Shown piece by piece: positions 1 through 6,605 of a stretch of DNA of 16,252 nt (position 1 is its first letter; the number at the start of each line of letters is the position of its first letter). The position numbers were made by a program, and so were the translations under genes. Below the pieces are notes generated by a model. The model saw nothing but the letters and a program-made list of their open reading frames with translations. It did no database searches and was not told the origin of the DNA. The stretch covers positions 1 to 16,252 of the forward strand of contig JAZRNK010000130.1 of assembly GCA_045648145.1 (NCBI GenBank), written 5' to 3'. This stretch comes from UMGS172 sp045648145 (lineage in GTDB: Bacteria > Bacillota > Clostridia > Oscillospirales > Acutalibacteraceae).

Positions 1-423
1 CTCGCGGTGACCGCGGTCAACCAAAACTGCTAACTGAACGGTGGCCGGTCTGCCCATTTTTATAAGTGCCTCAATAGCCGCGCGTGCCGTTCTGCCTTTA
101 TGCAAAACGTCGTCAACCAAAACTACGTTTTTGCCTGTAATATCAAACGGAATTTCGGTGGCATTGTCGTTTTCATCAACGTCCGAAACGTCAATATCAT
201 CACGGTAAAGCCTTGTGTCAAGCTTGCCTAAGGGTACTTTAACACCCTCGTTCTTTTCAATGTTGCAGGCTATCTGTTGCGCTAACGGAACACCCCTTGT
301 ACGTATACCGACGAGGCAAAGATTCTCACAGCCTCGGTTTTTTTCTATTATTTCGTAAGAAATTCTCCTCAGTGCGCGACCGACGGAGTTTTCATCCAAA
401 ATAAGTGATTTAAACTTAAACAT
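1..423 (-). CDS. pyrR: PyrR bifunctional regulator / uracil phosphoribosyltransferase (5' part, cut by window edge)
   Basis: Reading from the ATG at 423 gives 141 residues before the window edge; the family is about 180 long, so roughly the C-terminal fifth is missing. PyrR binds pyrimidine-operon leader RNA in response to UMP/UTP and promotes termination; many members also have uracil phosphoribosyltransferase activity. What is seen: the N-terminal segment ILDENSVGRALRRISYEI, the IRTRGVPLA segment near residues 40-48, the PRPP-binding loop VLVDDVLHKGRTARAA at about 101-116, and the RPATVQLAVLVDRGHRE stretch at 125-141, all characteristic of PyrR rather than generic phosphoribosyltransferases. 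The ribosome binding site AGGTGG sits 4 bases before the ATG. It is the first gene after a leader with a terminator, so it probably opens a pyr operon that continues to the left of the window. Identification is firm; enzymatic activity is inferred from the family. Confidence 0.96.
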   Translation of the reverse strand, partial: MFKFKSLILDENSVGRALRRISYEIIEKNRGCENLCLVGIRTRGVPLAQQIACNIEKNEGVKVPLGKLDTRLYRDDIDVSDVDENDNATEIPFDITGKNVVLVDDVLHKGRTARAAIEALIKMGRPATVQLAVLVDRGHRE

Positions 424-427
424 AAAG

Positions 428-477
428 CCACCTGCAATAAAAAAGTCCTGTCCGTCGACAAGACTCTGCAAAGGTGG
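428..477 (-). promoter_or_regulatory. pyrR leader attenuator (intrinsic terminator within a larger stem)
   Basis: On the minus strand the leader contains a 9-bp stem (444-452 with 457-465, one G-U pair, loop of 4) followed at once by six Ts (439-444), which is a textbook intrinsic terminator placed just before the pyrR start. An upstream arm at 512-519 (CGACAAGA on the transcript) is perfectly complementary over 8 bases to the 5' half of the terminator stem (456-463), so it can form a competing antiterminator. An outer pairing, CCACCT (472-477) with AGGTGG (428-433), would enclose the terminator and mask the pyrR ribosome binding site. PyrR autoregulation by attenuation is established for this family. 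I cannot confidently match the PyrR-binding loop consensus; a short GAGGGCU at about 491-497 is only a weak resemblance. Confidence 0.8.
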
Positions 478-550
478 TTTAAGTTTAATAAAGCCCTCAA
501 GCAAAAACACATCTTGTCGGTATCACGGTACCGTTTTTAAAGATTTTTAC

Positions 551-588
551 ACTATATGTAGTGTATCACATATAGTATTACTTGTAAA
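551..588 (-). promoter_or_regulatory. pyrR promoter with overlapping dyad
   Basis: On the minus strand TTTACA (583-588) and TACACT (560-565) are separated by 17 bases, a plausible sigma-A promoter giving a leader of about 130 bases. A perfect 9-bp inverted repeat, ACTATATGT (551-559) and ACATATAGT (568-576) with an 8-base spacer, lies across the -10 box and the probable start point. Because the start would fall inside the dyad, it cannot form a full hairpin in RNA and looks more like a DNA operator. Confidence 0.6.
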
Positions 589-621
589 GCAATTTTTTAC
601 ATATTTTTGAAAGTTAAATGT

Positions 622-656
622 AAAGCCACACATTCTATTTAAGAACGTGTGGCTTT
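622..656 (-). terminator. Terminator after the BspA-like gene
   Basis: A 15-base stem, 622-636 with 642-656, has one mismatch and a 5-base loop, and lies just past the stop of the minus-strand gene at 668. On the minus strand the 3' arm ends in CTTT and continues ACATTT, a poor T tract; the better run of seven Ts is on the plus-strand side. With no plus-strand gene leading in, the minus-strand role is preferred, possibly with bidirectional activity. Confidence 0.7.
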
Positions 657-667
657 GATTTTTTTAA

Positions 668-3163
668 TTAGTCTAACGGATTGTTTTTAAGTGAGGTTTC
701 AGCAATTTTTTTCTTCTTAAGATAAATTCTGAGAACTACGACACCGGCAACCACGATGACGAATACGATAACGATAATGGTGAACAACAAAACGTTAGGA
801 CCATCGTCAACAACAACAGCGTCACCGTCAACAAATTTGTGGTTTATGTTGTTTTCTGTTACGTAAAGCGCCATTGCAGAATCTTCAACGCAGAAAACGG
901 TGATGTCATTACAGCCGGAGAATACGTTTCCGCCGATAGAGCTCAATGACTGAGGAATTCTAACCTCTTTGAGAACCTTACAGTTCTTGAATGCGCTGTC
1001 ACCCAAAGAACGAATTCTGCCCTGGAAGGTAACGGTTTCGAGTGAAGAACAACCCTCGAAAACCGAAATTTCTACAGCAGTAATGGGCTCAGGCAATTCA
1101 ATAGATTTAAGTGAAGAGCAACCCTTGAATGCCGAAGCCTTGATAGAGGATACAGTGGCAGGAAGCACAAGCTCTTCAATAGATGAGCAGCCTTCAAAAA
1201 CGCTGCTTTGAATTGTAGTTGCTGCAGGAGAAAGGGTTATGTTCTTAAGTGAGGTACAACCCATAAACATCTTTTCGGGCAAGAAAACAAGTCCTTGCGG
1301 CAGGGTGATGTTGTCCAATGCAGTACAGTTTGCAAATACGTTGTTACCAACCTCTGTAACTCTTGCAGGAATATCAAACTTGGCAAGTGAAACGCAGCCT
1401 TCAAAGGCCGAGAGACCAAGCTTGGTAATCTCGCTTGAGCAGGTGACAGATGAAAGCGAACTACAGTCTTTGAAAAGGTTATCCGAAATAGAGGTTACCT
1501 TGGAAGGAAGTGTAATCGACTTTAAAGAAGTACAGCCTGAAAATACACCTGCGCTGATAATCTCAACGTTTTCGGTAAAGGTGACCGTCTCAAGTGAAGT
1601 ACAGTCCTTAAACATACTCTCGTTAACGGTCTTGATATTTTCAGGGATTACAGCAACCTTAATGGAAGAGCAACCTGCGAAAGCACCGTTACCGATAGTC
1701 CAAAGAGAAACTCGGTTCAAATCAAGCTCGGTAATCTTGGAACAGGCGTTAAATGCATAATCACCGATGGTGTTGATTTTTGCAGGAAGAACAAAGGATG
1801 TGATGTTAGAACAACCAGAATAAGCGTAGCTGCCGATATTGACAACGCTTTCGGGAATGGTAATAACCGTAAGACCGGTACAACCGCTGAAGGAATACGA
1901 ACCGATTGAAGTAAGCGACGGAGAATATGTAATATTAACAAGTGCGGTACAGTTTTCAAAAGCGTTGGCACCGATGGTAGTAGCACCGCCTGTGTTGATA
2001 GAGGTAAGAGCGGTACAATCTTTAAATGCGCCGTCAGCAACGAGCGTAAGGTTGGTACCCATGTTAGCGGTGGTGATAGCAGTACACTGTGTAAAAGCAA
2101 AGTTGCCAAGAGTTTTAACGGTTGCGGGAATTTCAATTCCTACAGGCTTTTTACCACCTGCGATACTGCCGAAGGTATTAAGCTTTACGCAGCCTTTGAA
2201 TGCGTAGTTACCAATGGTCTCAAGGTCGCCGAGAACGTATACCGATTGTAATTCGGTACAGTCAGCAAAAACATAGTCACCTAAGGATTTAACGCTGGAG
2301 GCGATGTTCAAAGTGGTCAAAGCGCTACACTTACCGAATGCAGTTTCGCCGATAACTTCAAGCTTGGAATCAGCAGGAACATTGAATGCGGTCAAAGCAT
2401 CGTTAGCGTAGAAAATACGCTCGCCGATAGAGGTTACGGAAGAGGGAAGGTTAAACGTAACAAGAGCGGTACATTTACTAAATGCTTCCTGACCGATGAA
2501 CTGAAGGGTTGCATTATCTGCAAAGTTTATATCAGAAAGGTTTGAACAGTTGAAGAAGGCAAATTTGTCGATGGTTTTAACACTTGCCGGAAATTTAATG
2601 CTGGTCAAGGCAGAGCAGTACTGGAAAGCGTGCTCGCCTATGTAGGTAAGTGTTTCGGGCAGATTTATTGTAGCAAGATTAGAGCAGTTTGCAAAAGCAT
2701 AAAAACTGATTTCGGTAACCGAAGAGGGAATGGTAACCTCTGTGATACCGGCACACTTGCTGAACGAAGCATAGCCTATGCGAACAACCGACTGAGGAAT
2801 GGTAATAGCCTCAAGCTTTGAGTTGTAGAAAGCATAAGCACCGATTTCTTTAACCGATTCGGGAATAGTAACCGAGGTCAAGGTGCCGTTTTCGAAAGCA
2901 CCGGTACCGATAACGGTAACCGCCTTGCCATTGGCTGTGTCGGCAACGGTGACAGAGCTCTGCTTACCGTTGTACTTGACCAGCTCAGCATGGTCCTCGT
3001 AAACATTATAGGTGAAGTCGCCGTTTTCAAACACGGTGTAATCAAGTGCGGACGAAACCTCAGATTCATAATCGTAAGAAGATAAATCCTTAGAACAACC
3101 GCTAAGAACACACAGTGCCAATACTGTAATCACGGCTAAAATGATGGTAATTTTCTTTTTCAT
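668..3163 (-). CDS. BspA-type leucine-rich-repeat surface lipoprotein with C-terminal membrane anchor
   Basis: The protein is 831 residues from the ATG at 3163, which is preceded by AAGGGA 9 bases upstream; an in-frame ATG nine codons earlier is less likely because the signal peptide begins at MKKK. Residues 1-22 form a lipoprotein signal peptide with lipobox LSGC and Cys23 as the lipidation site. From about residue 75 to 775 there are some 29 tandem repeats of about 23 residues with the pattern IG..AF.GC..L..I.LP.S, the LRR_5/BspA-like (Treponema pallidum-like) repeat. The C-terminus has a strong hydrophobic segment at about 790-811 followed by a lysine-rich tail. The protein is exported and surface-displayed. 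BspA-like proteins of oral and gut bacteria and trichomonads are linked to adhesion and matrix binding, so adhesion is an inference here. It stands alone, with its own promoter and terminator. Confidence 0.93.
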   Translation of the reverse strand: MKKKITIILAVITVLALCVLSGCSKDLSSYDYESEVSSALDYTVFENGDFTYNVYEDHAELVKYNGKQSSVTVADTANGKAVTVIGTGAFENGTLTSVTIPESVKEIGAYAFYNSKLEAITIPQSVVRIGYASFSKCAGITEVTIPSSVTEISFYAFANCSNLATINLPETLTYIGEHAFQYCSALTSIKFPASVKTIDKFAFFNCSNLSDINFADNATLQFIGQEAFSKCTALVTFNLPSSVTSIGERIFYANDALTAFNVPADSKLEVIGETAFGKCSALTTLNIASSVKSLGDYVFADCTELQSVYVLGDLETIGNYAFKGCVKLNTFGSIAGGKKPVGIEIPATVKTLGNFAFTQCTAITTANMGTNLTLVADGAFKDCTALTSINTGGATTIGANAFENCTALVNITYSPSLTSIGSYSFSGCTGLTVITIPESVVNIGSYAYSGCSNITSFVLPAKINTIGDYAFNACSKITELDLNRVSLWTIGNGAFAGCSSIKVAVIPENIKTVNESMFKDCTSLETVTFTENVEIISAGVFSGCTSLKSITLPSKVTSISDNLFKDCSSLSSVTCSSEITKLGLSAFEGCVSLAKFDIPARVTEVGNNVFANCTALDNITLPQGLVFLPEKMFMGCTSLKNITLSPAATTIQSSVFEGCSSIEELVLPATVSSIKASAFKGCSSLKSIELPEPITAVEISVFEGCSSLETVTFQGRIRSLGDSAFKNCKVLKEVRIPQSLSSIGGNVFSGCNDITVFCVEDSAMALYVTENNINHKFVDGDAVVVDDGPNVLLFTIIVIVFVIVVAGVVVLRIYLKKKKIAETSLKNNPLD

Positions 3164-3232
3164 TCTTAACTGTCCCTTCTTTAAATACAAGCATTATCGC
3201 GTATAGACACAATACGCAACATAACCGATATA

Positions 3233-3261
3233 ATTATATAATTACAATCAAGTTTTGTCAA
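3233..3261 (-). promoter_or_regulatory. Consensus sigma-A promoter for the BspA-like gene
   Basis: On the minus strand TTGACA (3256-3261) and TATAAT (3233-3238) are separated by exactly 17 bases, a full match to the sigma-A consensus. The predicted leader is about 60 bases and contains a small 6-bp stem (GCGTAT with ATACGC, about 3199-3217) before the ribosome binding site. Such a strong core promoter suggests high expression unless repressed. Confidence 0.9.
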
Positions 3262-3343
3262 TATAAAAAGTCAAAATCTATGGGTAAAAGTGGGTTATTA
3301 AGTAGAATTTTTTGGGATGTGGTTTTTATAAAGTAAACAAATC

Positions 3344-3372
3344 AAAAAAAGAGTTCCAAAAATGGAACTCTT
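3344..3372 (-). terminator. Terminator after the AI-2E family gene
   Basis: On the minus strand a perfect 10-bp stem (3363-3372 with 3349-3358, loop of four) runs directly into seven Ts. It begins 5 bases after the stop of the AI-2E family gene and cleanly separates it from the BspA-like gene. Confidence 0.93.
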
Positions 3373-3377
3373 AATCT

Positions 3378-4577
3378 TTATTCGCTATCAGATTTTTCGC
3401 TTTTCTGCGGTGTAGTCGAATTGGAGTCAGGCGCTACGGTAGCGGCAACCTTTTGGTCGTGTTTTTCCAAAATGTCGGTAACTATCATCTGAATTGTAGC
3501 CATAACCGGTACGCCTAAAAGGATACCGCCAAAGCCGAACAAACCGCCGCCCAAGGTAATACCGATAAGCGTGTAAAGGGGGTGAATTCCTAAATTTTCA
3601 CCGACAATTCTCGGCTGCAAAAGGTTGCAGTCAATCTGCTGAATAACCACGATGGCAACGGCGGCAATAATGCCGGTGACAAAGCCGTCGGTAACGGCGG
3701 CAAAGACCGAAACGCCCACACCCGAGATAATCGCACCAAAGTAGGGGATAAGATTTGAAATGCCCACGATAAAGCCAAAAAGCGGAGCATAGTCAACACC
3801 CAAAATTGTGAACACAATGGTGCAAAGCAAGGCAACTATCAACGCGTCGATAAAAGCGCTGTATATATATGAATAGAAAATCGAACTAATTTTTTTAAGG
3901 TACGAGTAACAGCCCAAAACCTTGTTTTTCTTGGCAAACAGAGTCAGGAAATGACCGACTGAGCGAACCAACGACTCACGGCTGGCAAGCATATAGACCG
4001 AAGAACAGACGGCGAGTACTGTATCGACAATAGCTGTACCAAATTTATAAACGCCGTTGGCGATAGAGGTCAGCTGCTCCAAATTAATGTTGGACAGATA
4101 TCTGTCGGGGTTGATAGCGGTAATGATTGAGGCAATGTCAAAGCCGAAAAGCTTACCATTTTCATCGGTTTTACTTGTTATAAAATCTACAACCCTGTCG
4201 TAATAAACCATTCGATTGTTATAAAGACCGATAAGGCTCTTAACAAGCCACGGAATTACAAGTACTAAAATAACGGCAATAACGGCAACGCCGATAATAT
4301 ATACCGTACCGACCGCAAAGCCTCTGGCGTGTTTGTTGAAAAATTTAGGCTTTTTTATTTTTTTGTAAAGCTTTTCAACCTTAACGCTGGGGATATAAAG
4401 GATAAAAGCAATAATAAAACCGATTATAAACGGGCTTAAAATAGAAACAATGTTGCTTATTATCCCCCAGATAAACGGCACTGCCGATACTAATTCTTTA
4501 AAAAGAATTACGGTTGCGGCAAAAATAAAGGCCGCTACCCAAAAGGAGAACTTCCCTTGTTTTTTGTATATCTTCAT
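3378..4577 (-). CDS. AI-2E family transporter (PerM/YtvI-like polytopic membrane protein)
   Basis: The start is the ATG at 4577, with GGAGG 7 bases upstream, giving 399 residues; an ATG nine codons earlier lacks such a site. The family (PF01594, formerly UPF0118) has about eight membrane spans, and its members have been linked to autoinducer-2 export or sodium/proton exchange, so the substrate cannot be deduced. Hydrophobic segments are visible near 11-30, 34-62, 87-113, 180-197, 233-260, 264-295, 298-315 and 332-368. A soluble region lies at about 115-178. Family signatures are GISNLIPYFGAIISG around 272-286 and the segment with QPRIVGENLGIHPL at 321-334. The tail after about residue 370 is hydrophilic and rich in Ser and Thr. 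The gene is monocistronic, divergent from ksgA, with its own terminator. Confidence 0.9.
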   Translation of the reverse strand: MKIYKKQGKFSFWVAAFIFAATVILFKELVSAVPFIWGIISNIVSILSPFIIGFIIAFILYIPSVKVEKLYKKIKKPKFFNKHARGFAVGTVYIIGVAVIAVILVLVIPWLVKSLIGLYNNRMVYYDRVVDFITSKTDENGKLFGFDIASIITAINPDRYLSNINLEQLTSIANGVYKFGTAIVDTVLAVCSSVYMLASRESLVRSVGHFLTLFAKKNKVLGCYSYLKKISSIFYSYIYSAFIDALIVALLCTIVFTILGVDYAPLFGFIVGISNLIPYFGAIISGVGVSVFAAVTDGFVTGIIAAVAIVVIQQIDCNLLQPRIVGENLGIHPLYTLIGITLGGGLFGFGGILLGVPVMATIQMIVTDILEKHDQKVAATVAPDSNSTTPQKSEKSDSE

Positions 4578-4624
4578 CAATAAACCTCCACAAATGAAGT
4601 ACATAACGAATATTAATTTACTTA

Positions 4625-4652
4625 ATTATACCAAATATATTGACAATTACAA
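4625..4652 (-). promoter_or_regulatory. Putative promoter of the AI-2E family gene
   Basis: On the minus strand TTGTAA (4647-4652) and TATAAT (4625-4630) are spaced by 16 bases, about 50 bases before the start codon. The -10 box is perfect and the -35 matches four of six positions. Confidence 0.6.
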
Positions 4653-4668
4653 GTTTTTTGTGTTTAAA
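4640..4668 (+). promoter_or_regulatory. Putative promoter of ksgA
   Basis: TTGACA (4640-4645) and TTTAAA (4663-4668) are spaced by 17 bases, about 38 bases before the ksgA ATG. The -35 is perfect and the -10 is weaker. Its -35 region lies inside the divergent promoter of the AI-2E family gene, so the two probably compete for polymerase. A TAAAAT further downstream is an alternative -10 without a good -35. Confidence 0.5.
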
Positions 4669-4706
4669 TTTATTGAGATAAAATAATTTTGTTGAGAGGA
4701 TTTTTT

Positions 4707-5564
4707 ATGAGGCTGACCGATGTAAGCGTAATAAAGGAGGTTCTGTCGGAAAATGGGTTTTCTTTTAAAAAGAGCCTGGGACAGAATTTTTTAATCAACC
4801 CGACAGTTTGTCCGCAGATGGCAGAGAGTGCGACAAGCGACGGGGAAGAGGCAGTGATTGAAATCGGCCCCGGTATCGGCGTTCTTACCGCCGAGCTGGC
4901 CAAGTGCGCCAAAAACGTTGTAAGTATTGAGCTCGACGAGAGATTAAGACCGGTGTTAAATAAAACCCTTGCCGAGTATGAAAATACCGAGGTTATTTTC
5001 GGCGACGCCATGAAGATAGATATTGCCGAGATAATAAAAACAAGGTTTGACGGCAAAAAGGTTTCGGTTTGCGCCAATCTGCCTTATTATATTACATCAC
5101 CCATAATTATGATGCTGCTCGAAAGCCGTTTGCCTATAACCTCAATTACCGTTATGGTACAAAAGGAGGCGGCCGAGCGTATCTGCGCTGCCGTTGGCAG
5201 TCGTCAGTCGGGTGCGGTGACGGTGGCCGTTAATTATTATAGTAAGCCCGAAATGCTTTTCAAGGTGTCGCGAGGCTCGTTTATGCCGGCACCCAATGTC
5301 GATAGCGCGGTTATAAAGCTTACGGTACATTCAAAACCGCCGGTTGAAGTGGCAGACGAGCAGGGCTTTTTTAAGTTTGTACGTGCCGCGTTCAATCAAA
5401 GAAGAAAAACTTTGCTTAATTCTGTATCGTCCTGCGGCGGCTTTTCAAAGGATAGCGTTCGCAAGGCTTTAAACGCTTCGGGCTTTGACGAAAACGTAAG
5501 AGCCGAAAGCTTGGATATGGAGTCCTTGGCTCTTGTTTACAACAATCTTTACAGCATTATATAA
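4707..5564 (+). CDS. rsmA: 16S rRNA (adenine1518-N6/adenine1519-N6) dimethyltransferase RsmA/KsgA
   Basis: The protein is 285 residues from the ATG at 4707, preceded by GAGAGGA and six Ts; an upstream in-frame TTG would place the ribosome binding site inside the gene. It transfers four methyl groups from S-adenosylmethionine to two adjacent adenines near the 3' end of 16S rRNA late in small-subunit assembly; its loss typically gives kasugamycin resistance. What is seen: the N-terminal GQNFLIN (25-31), SAM motif I EIGPGIG (52-58), the acidic ribose-contact segment SIELDERL (73-80), motif II around GDAM (99-102), motif IV ANLPYYIT (123-130), and FNQRRKTLLN (229-238) in the C-terminal domain. 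The length is typical. The 3' end overlaps a convergent minus-strand gene by 16 bases, and no terminator is seen for either. Confidence 0.97.
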   Translation: MRLTDVSVIKEVLSENGFSFKKSLGQNFLINPTVCPQMAESATSDGEEAVIEIGPGIGVLTAELAKCAKNVVSIELDERLRPVLNKTLAEYENTEVIFGDAMKIDIAEIIKTRFDGKKVSVCANLPYYITSPIIMMLLESRLPITSITVMVQKEAAERICAAVGSRQSGAVTVAVNYYSKPEMLFKVSRGSFMPAPNVDSAVIKLTVHSKPPVEVADEQGFFKFVRAAFNQRRKTLLNSVSSCGGFSKDSVRKALNASGFDENVRAESLDMESLALVYNNLYSII

Positions 5565-5923
5565 ATAAGCGCCATCATCAATAACTCGTCGGTTTCCTCG
5601 GTTGATAAAAGAAATATCAAAACCACTATAATTAAAATATCGCTGTCAAGCTTTAGGTTTTTGAAGTTTAAAAGCTTTAATAAATCAAATCCCTTATTCT
5701 TTGCTGGCGGCGTTGCGGCAGGTGTGACCGACGGCTCGCGCTTGGGTTGGTTTTGCGCAGGTGCGCTTCGATTTTGCCTTTGTGGATTGGGGTTTACAAA
5801 ATTGGGAACGGGCGGCATATCGCCACCGTGAAGCGCCTGATTGGAACGCCGTTGCATTTCGCGCATACGCTGTTCGGCATCCCGTTGCATTTTCTCCATC
5901 TCCAAACGACTCGGTTGGCTCAT
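5549..5923 (-). CDS. Hypothetical protein: coiled-coil head, proline-rich linker, hydrophobic tail
   Basis: This is an unrecognised 124-residue protein from the ATG at 5923, with GGCGGTGA just upstream. Residues 3-28 are charged and heptad-like (Glu, Arg, Met, Gln), suggesting a short coiled coil. Residues 35-76 are rich in Pro, Asn and Gln and probably disordered. Residues 79-94 form an amphipathic leucine/lysine stretch. The C-terminus holds two short hydrophobic runs, at about 95-107 and 113-124, separated by acidic STEETDE; together they may form a membrane hairpin or buried helices. It is the last gene of a three-gene minus-strand run, 20 bases after its upstream neighbour, and its last 16 bases overlap the ksgA 3' end. 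Translation signal and operon position support a real gene; no function is assigned. Confidence 0.72.
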   Translation of the reverse strand: MSQPSRLEMEKMQRDAEQRMREMQRRSNQALHGGDMPPVPNFVNPNPQRQNRSAPAQNQPKREPSVTPAATPPAKNKGFDLLKLLNFKNLKLDSDILIIVVLIFLLSTEETDELLMMALIYIML

Positions 5924-5943
5924 TTTATCACCGCCATATTAGT

Positions 5944-6309
5944 TTAAAACAGGTCAAGCAGACCTTCATTTTTCAAAACAGGTATCAAAGATGCTATTTT
6001 TAATAGCTTTACCGCCTTGTCAACCCTTTCCTGCCTTTCAATCGTCAAATGTGGCTTAAGCGCTAATAAAAGCTGGGAGCGGTTGTCGTTGCCGCGATTG
6101 TTAAAGGCTGAAAACAGGTTCATAATTTTTATGGGGTCAATTCCCTCAGGCAGAGAAAAACCACTTTGGGAGGTGTCGGAGGAGCAGCTTTCTTTCGGCT
6201 CCGATTCAGCCGTTTTGTCAGAAAATAGGCTTTGAGCAAGATTTCTTATTTTATTCAACCCCTCAGGGTCGGATAAAAGCTCGGAAATTTTACCTGCCAT
6301 ATCCTCCAT
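5944..6309 (-). CDS. Hypothetical helical protein, middle gene of a three-gene cluster
   Basis: This 121-residue protein starts at the ATG at 6309, with a strong AAGGAGGTG 6 bases upstream. Three parts are visible: an N-terminal helical segment (1-30, MEDMAGKISELLSDPEGLNK style), an acidic Ser/Glu-rich linker (about 31-50, with one Cys) and a C-terminal helical domain (about 53-121) containing RSQLLLALKPHL (77-88) and a basic helix up to about 104, ending LLDLF. There is no signal peptide or clear membrane span, so it is probably cytoplasmic or peripheral. The conserved-looking ALKPHL and RVDKAVKLLK segments resemble small uncharacterised proteins I recall from Clostridia, but no family name can be given. 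It lies 24 bases after the 6334-6546 gene and 20 bases before the 5549-5923 gene. Confidence 0.8.
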   Translation of the reverse strand: MEDMAGKISELLSDPEGLNKIRNLAQSLFSDKTAESEPKESCSSDTSQSGFSLPEGIDPIKIMNLFSAFNNRGNDNRSQLLLALKPHLTIERQERVDKAVKLLKIASLIPVLKNEGLLDLF

Positions 6310-6333
6310 TTAAAACACCTCCTTGAATATCGG

Positions 6334-6546
6334 TTATTTCTTCTGATTTTTAAGCGTGTTTAAAAGGTTGTCGGTAAACTGCTTGTCATTAAGCGCCGAC
6401 TGTACCTTTTCTGCCGAGCCTTTGTCCATATGCGATAATATACTGTTCACGTCACCGCTGGTTGCGGCCTTTTTAAGCTGGTCGGGACTCATATTGAGTT
6501 TGGCGGCGGCGCTTTGCAATAGTTTTTCAAGTTGTTTTTCATCCAT
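6334..6546 (-). CDS. Small hypothetical helical protein, first gene of a three-gene cluster
   Basis: This 70-residue protein starts at the ATG at 6546, with GGGGTG 6 bases upstream; an in-frame GTG three codons earlier lies inside that ribosome binding site and is rejected. The sequence is strongly helical: MDEKQLEKLLQSAAAKLNM, then SPDQLKKAATSGDVNSIL, then AEKVQSALNDKQFTDNLLNTL, ending in lysines. It has no cysteine, signal peptide or membrane span. The LxxxAxxGDxxxIL pattern recalls small helical-bundle proteins, but no named family is recognised. It is divergent from the phosphoesterase gene, with 59 bases between the start codons, and heads an apparent operon. Confidence 0.75.
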   Translation of the reverse strand: MDEKQLEKLLQSAAAKLNMSPDQLKKAATSGDVNSILSHMDKGSAEKVQSALNDKQFTDNLLNTLKNQKK

Positions 6547-6569
6547 ATATATCACCCCGTATTAATATA

Positions 6570-6594
6570 TGTCAGAGTTCTTTTAAGAATGACA
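6570..6594. repeat. Interrupted inverted repeat between divergent genes
   Basis: TGTCA (6570-6574) pairs with TGACA (6590-6594), and TTCTT (6578-6582) pairs with AAGAA (6585-6589), with a 3-base bulge and a 2-base centre. It sits between the divergent starts, immediately before the AGGAGG of the phosphoesterase gene, so it could be an operator or a hairpin next to the ribosome binding site. Confidence 0.4.
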
Positions 6595-6605
6595 GGAGGT
6601 TTTTT

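Noticed and set aside
622..660. Terminator stem read as a plus-strand terminator because of its better T run
   Set aside because: No plus-strand transcript leads into it; the minus-strand BspA-like gene ends right beside it.
969..2821. Several plus-strand open frames and minus-strand alternative frames of 60-170 codons inside the BspA-like gene
   Set aside because: They are shadows of the repeat-coding frame; they have no ribosome binding sites and their sequences echo the repeat period.
668..3163. Regularly spaced repeats resembling a tandem or CRISPR-like array
   Set aside because: The period of about 69 bases comes from 23-residue leucine-rich repeats with degenerate DNA identity; there are no identical repeats with unique spacers.
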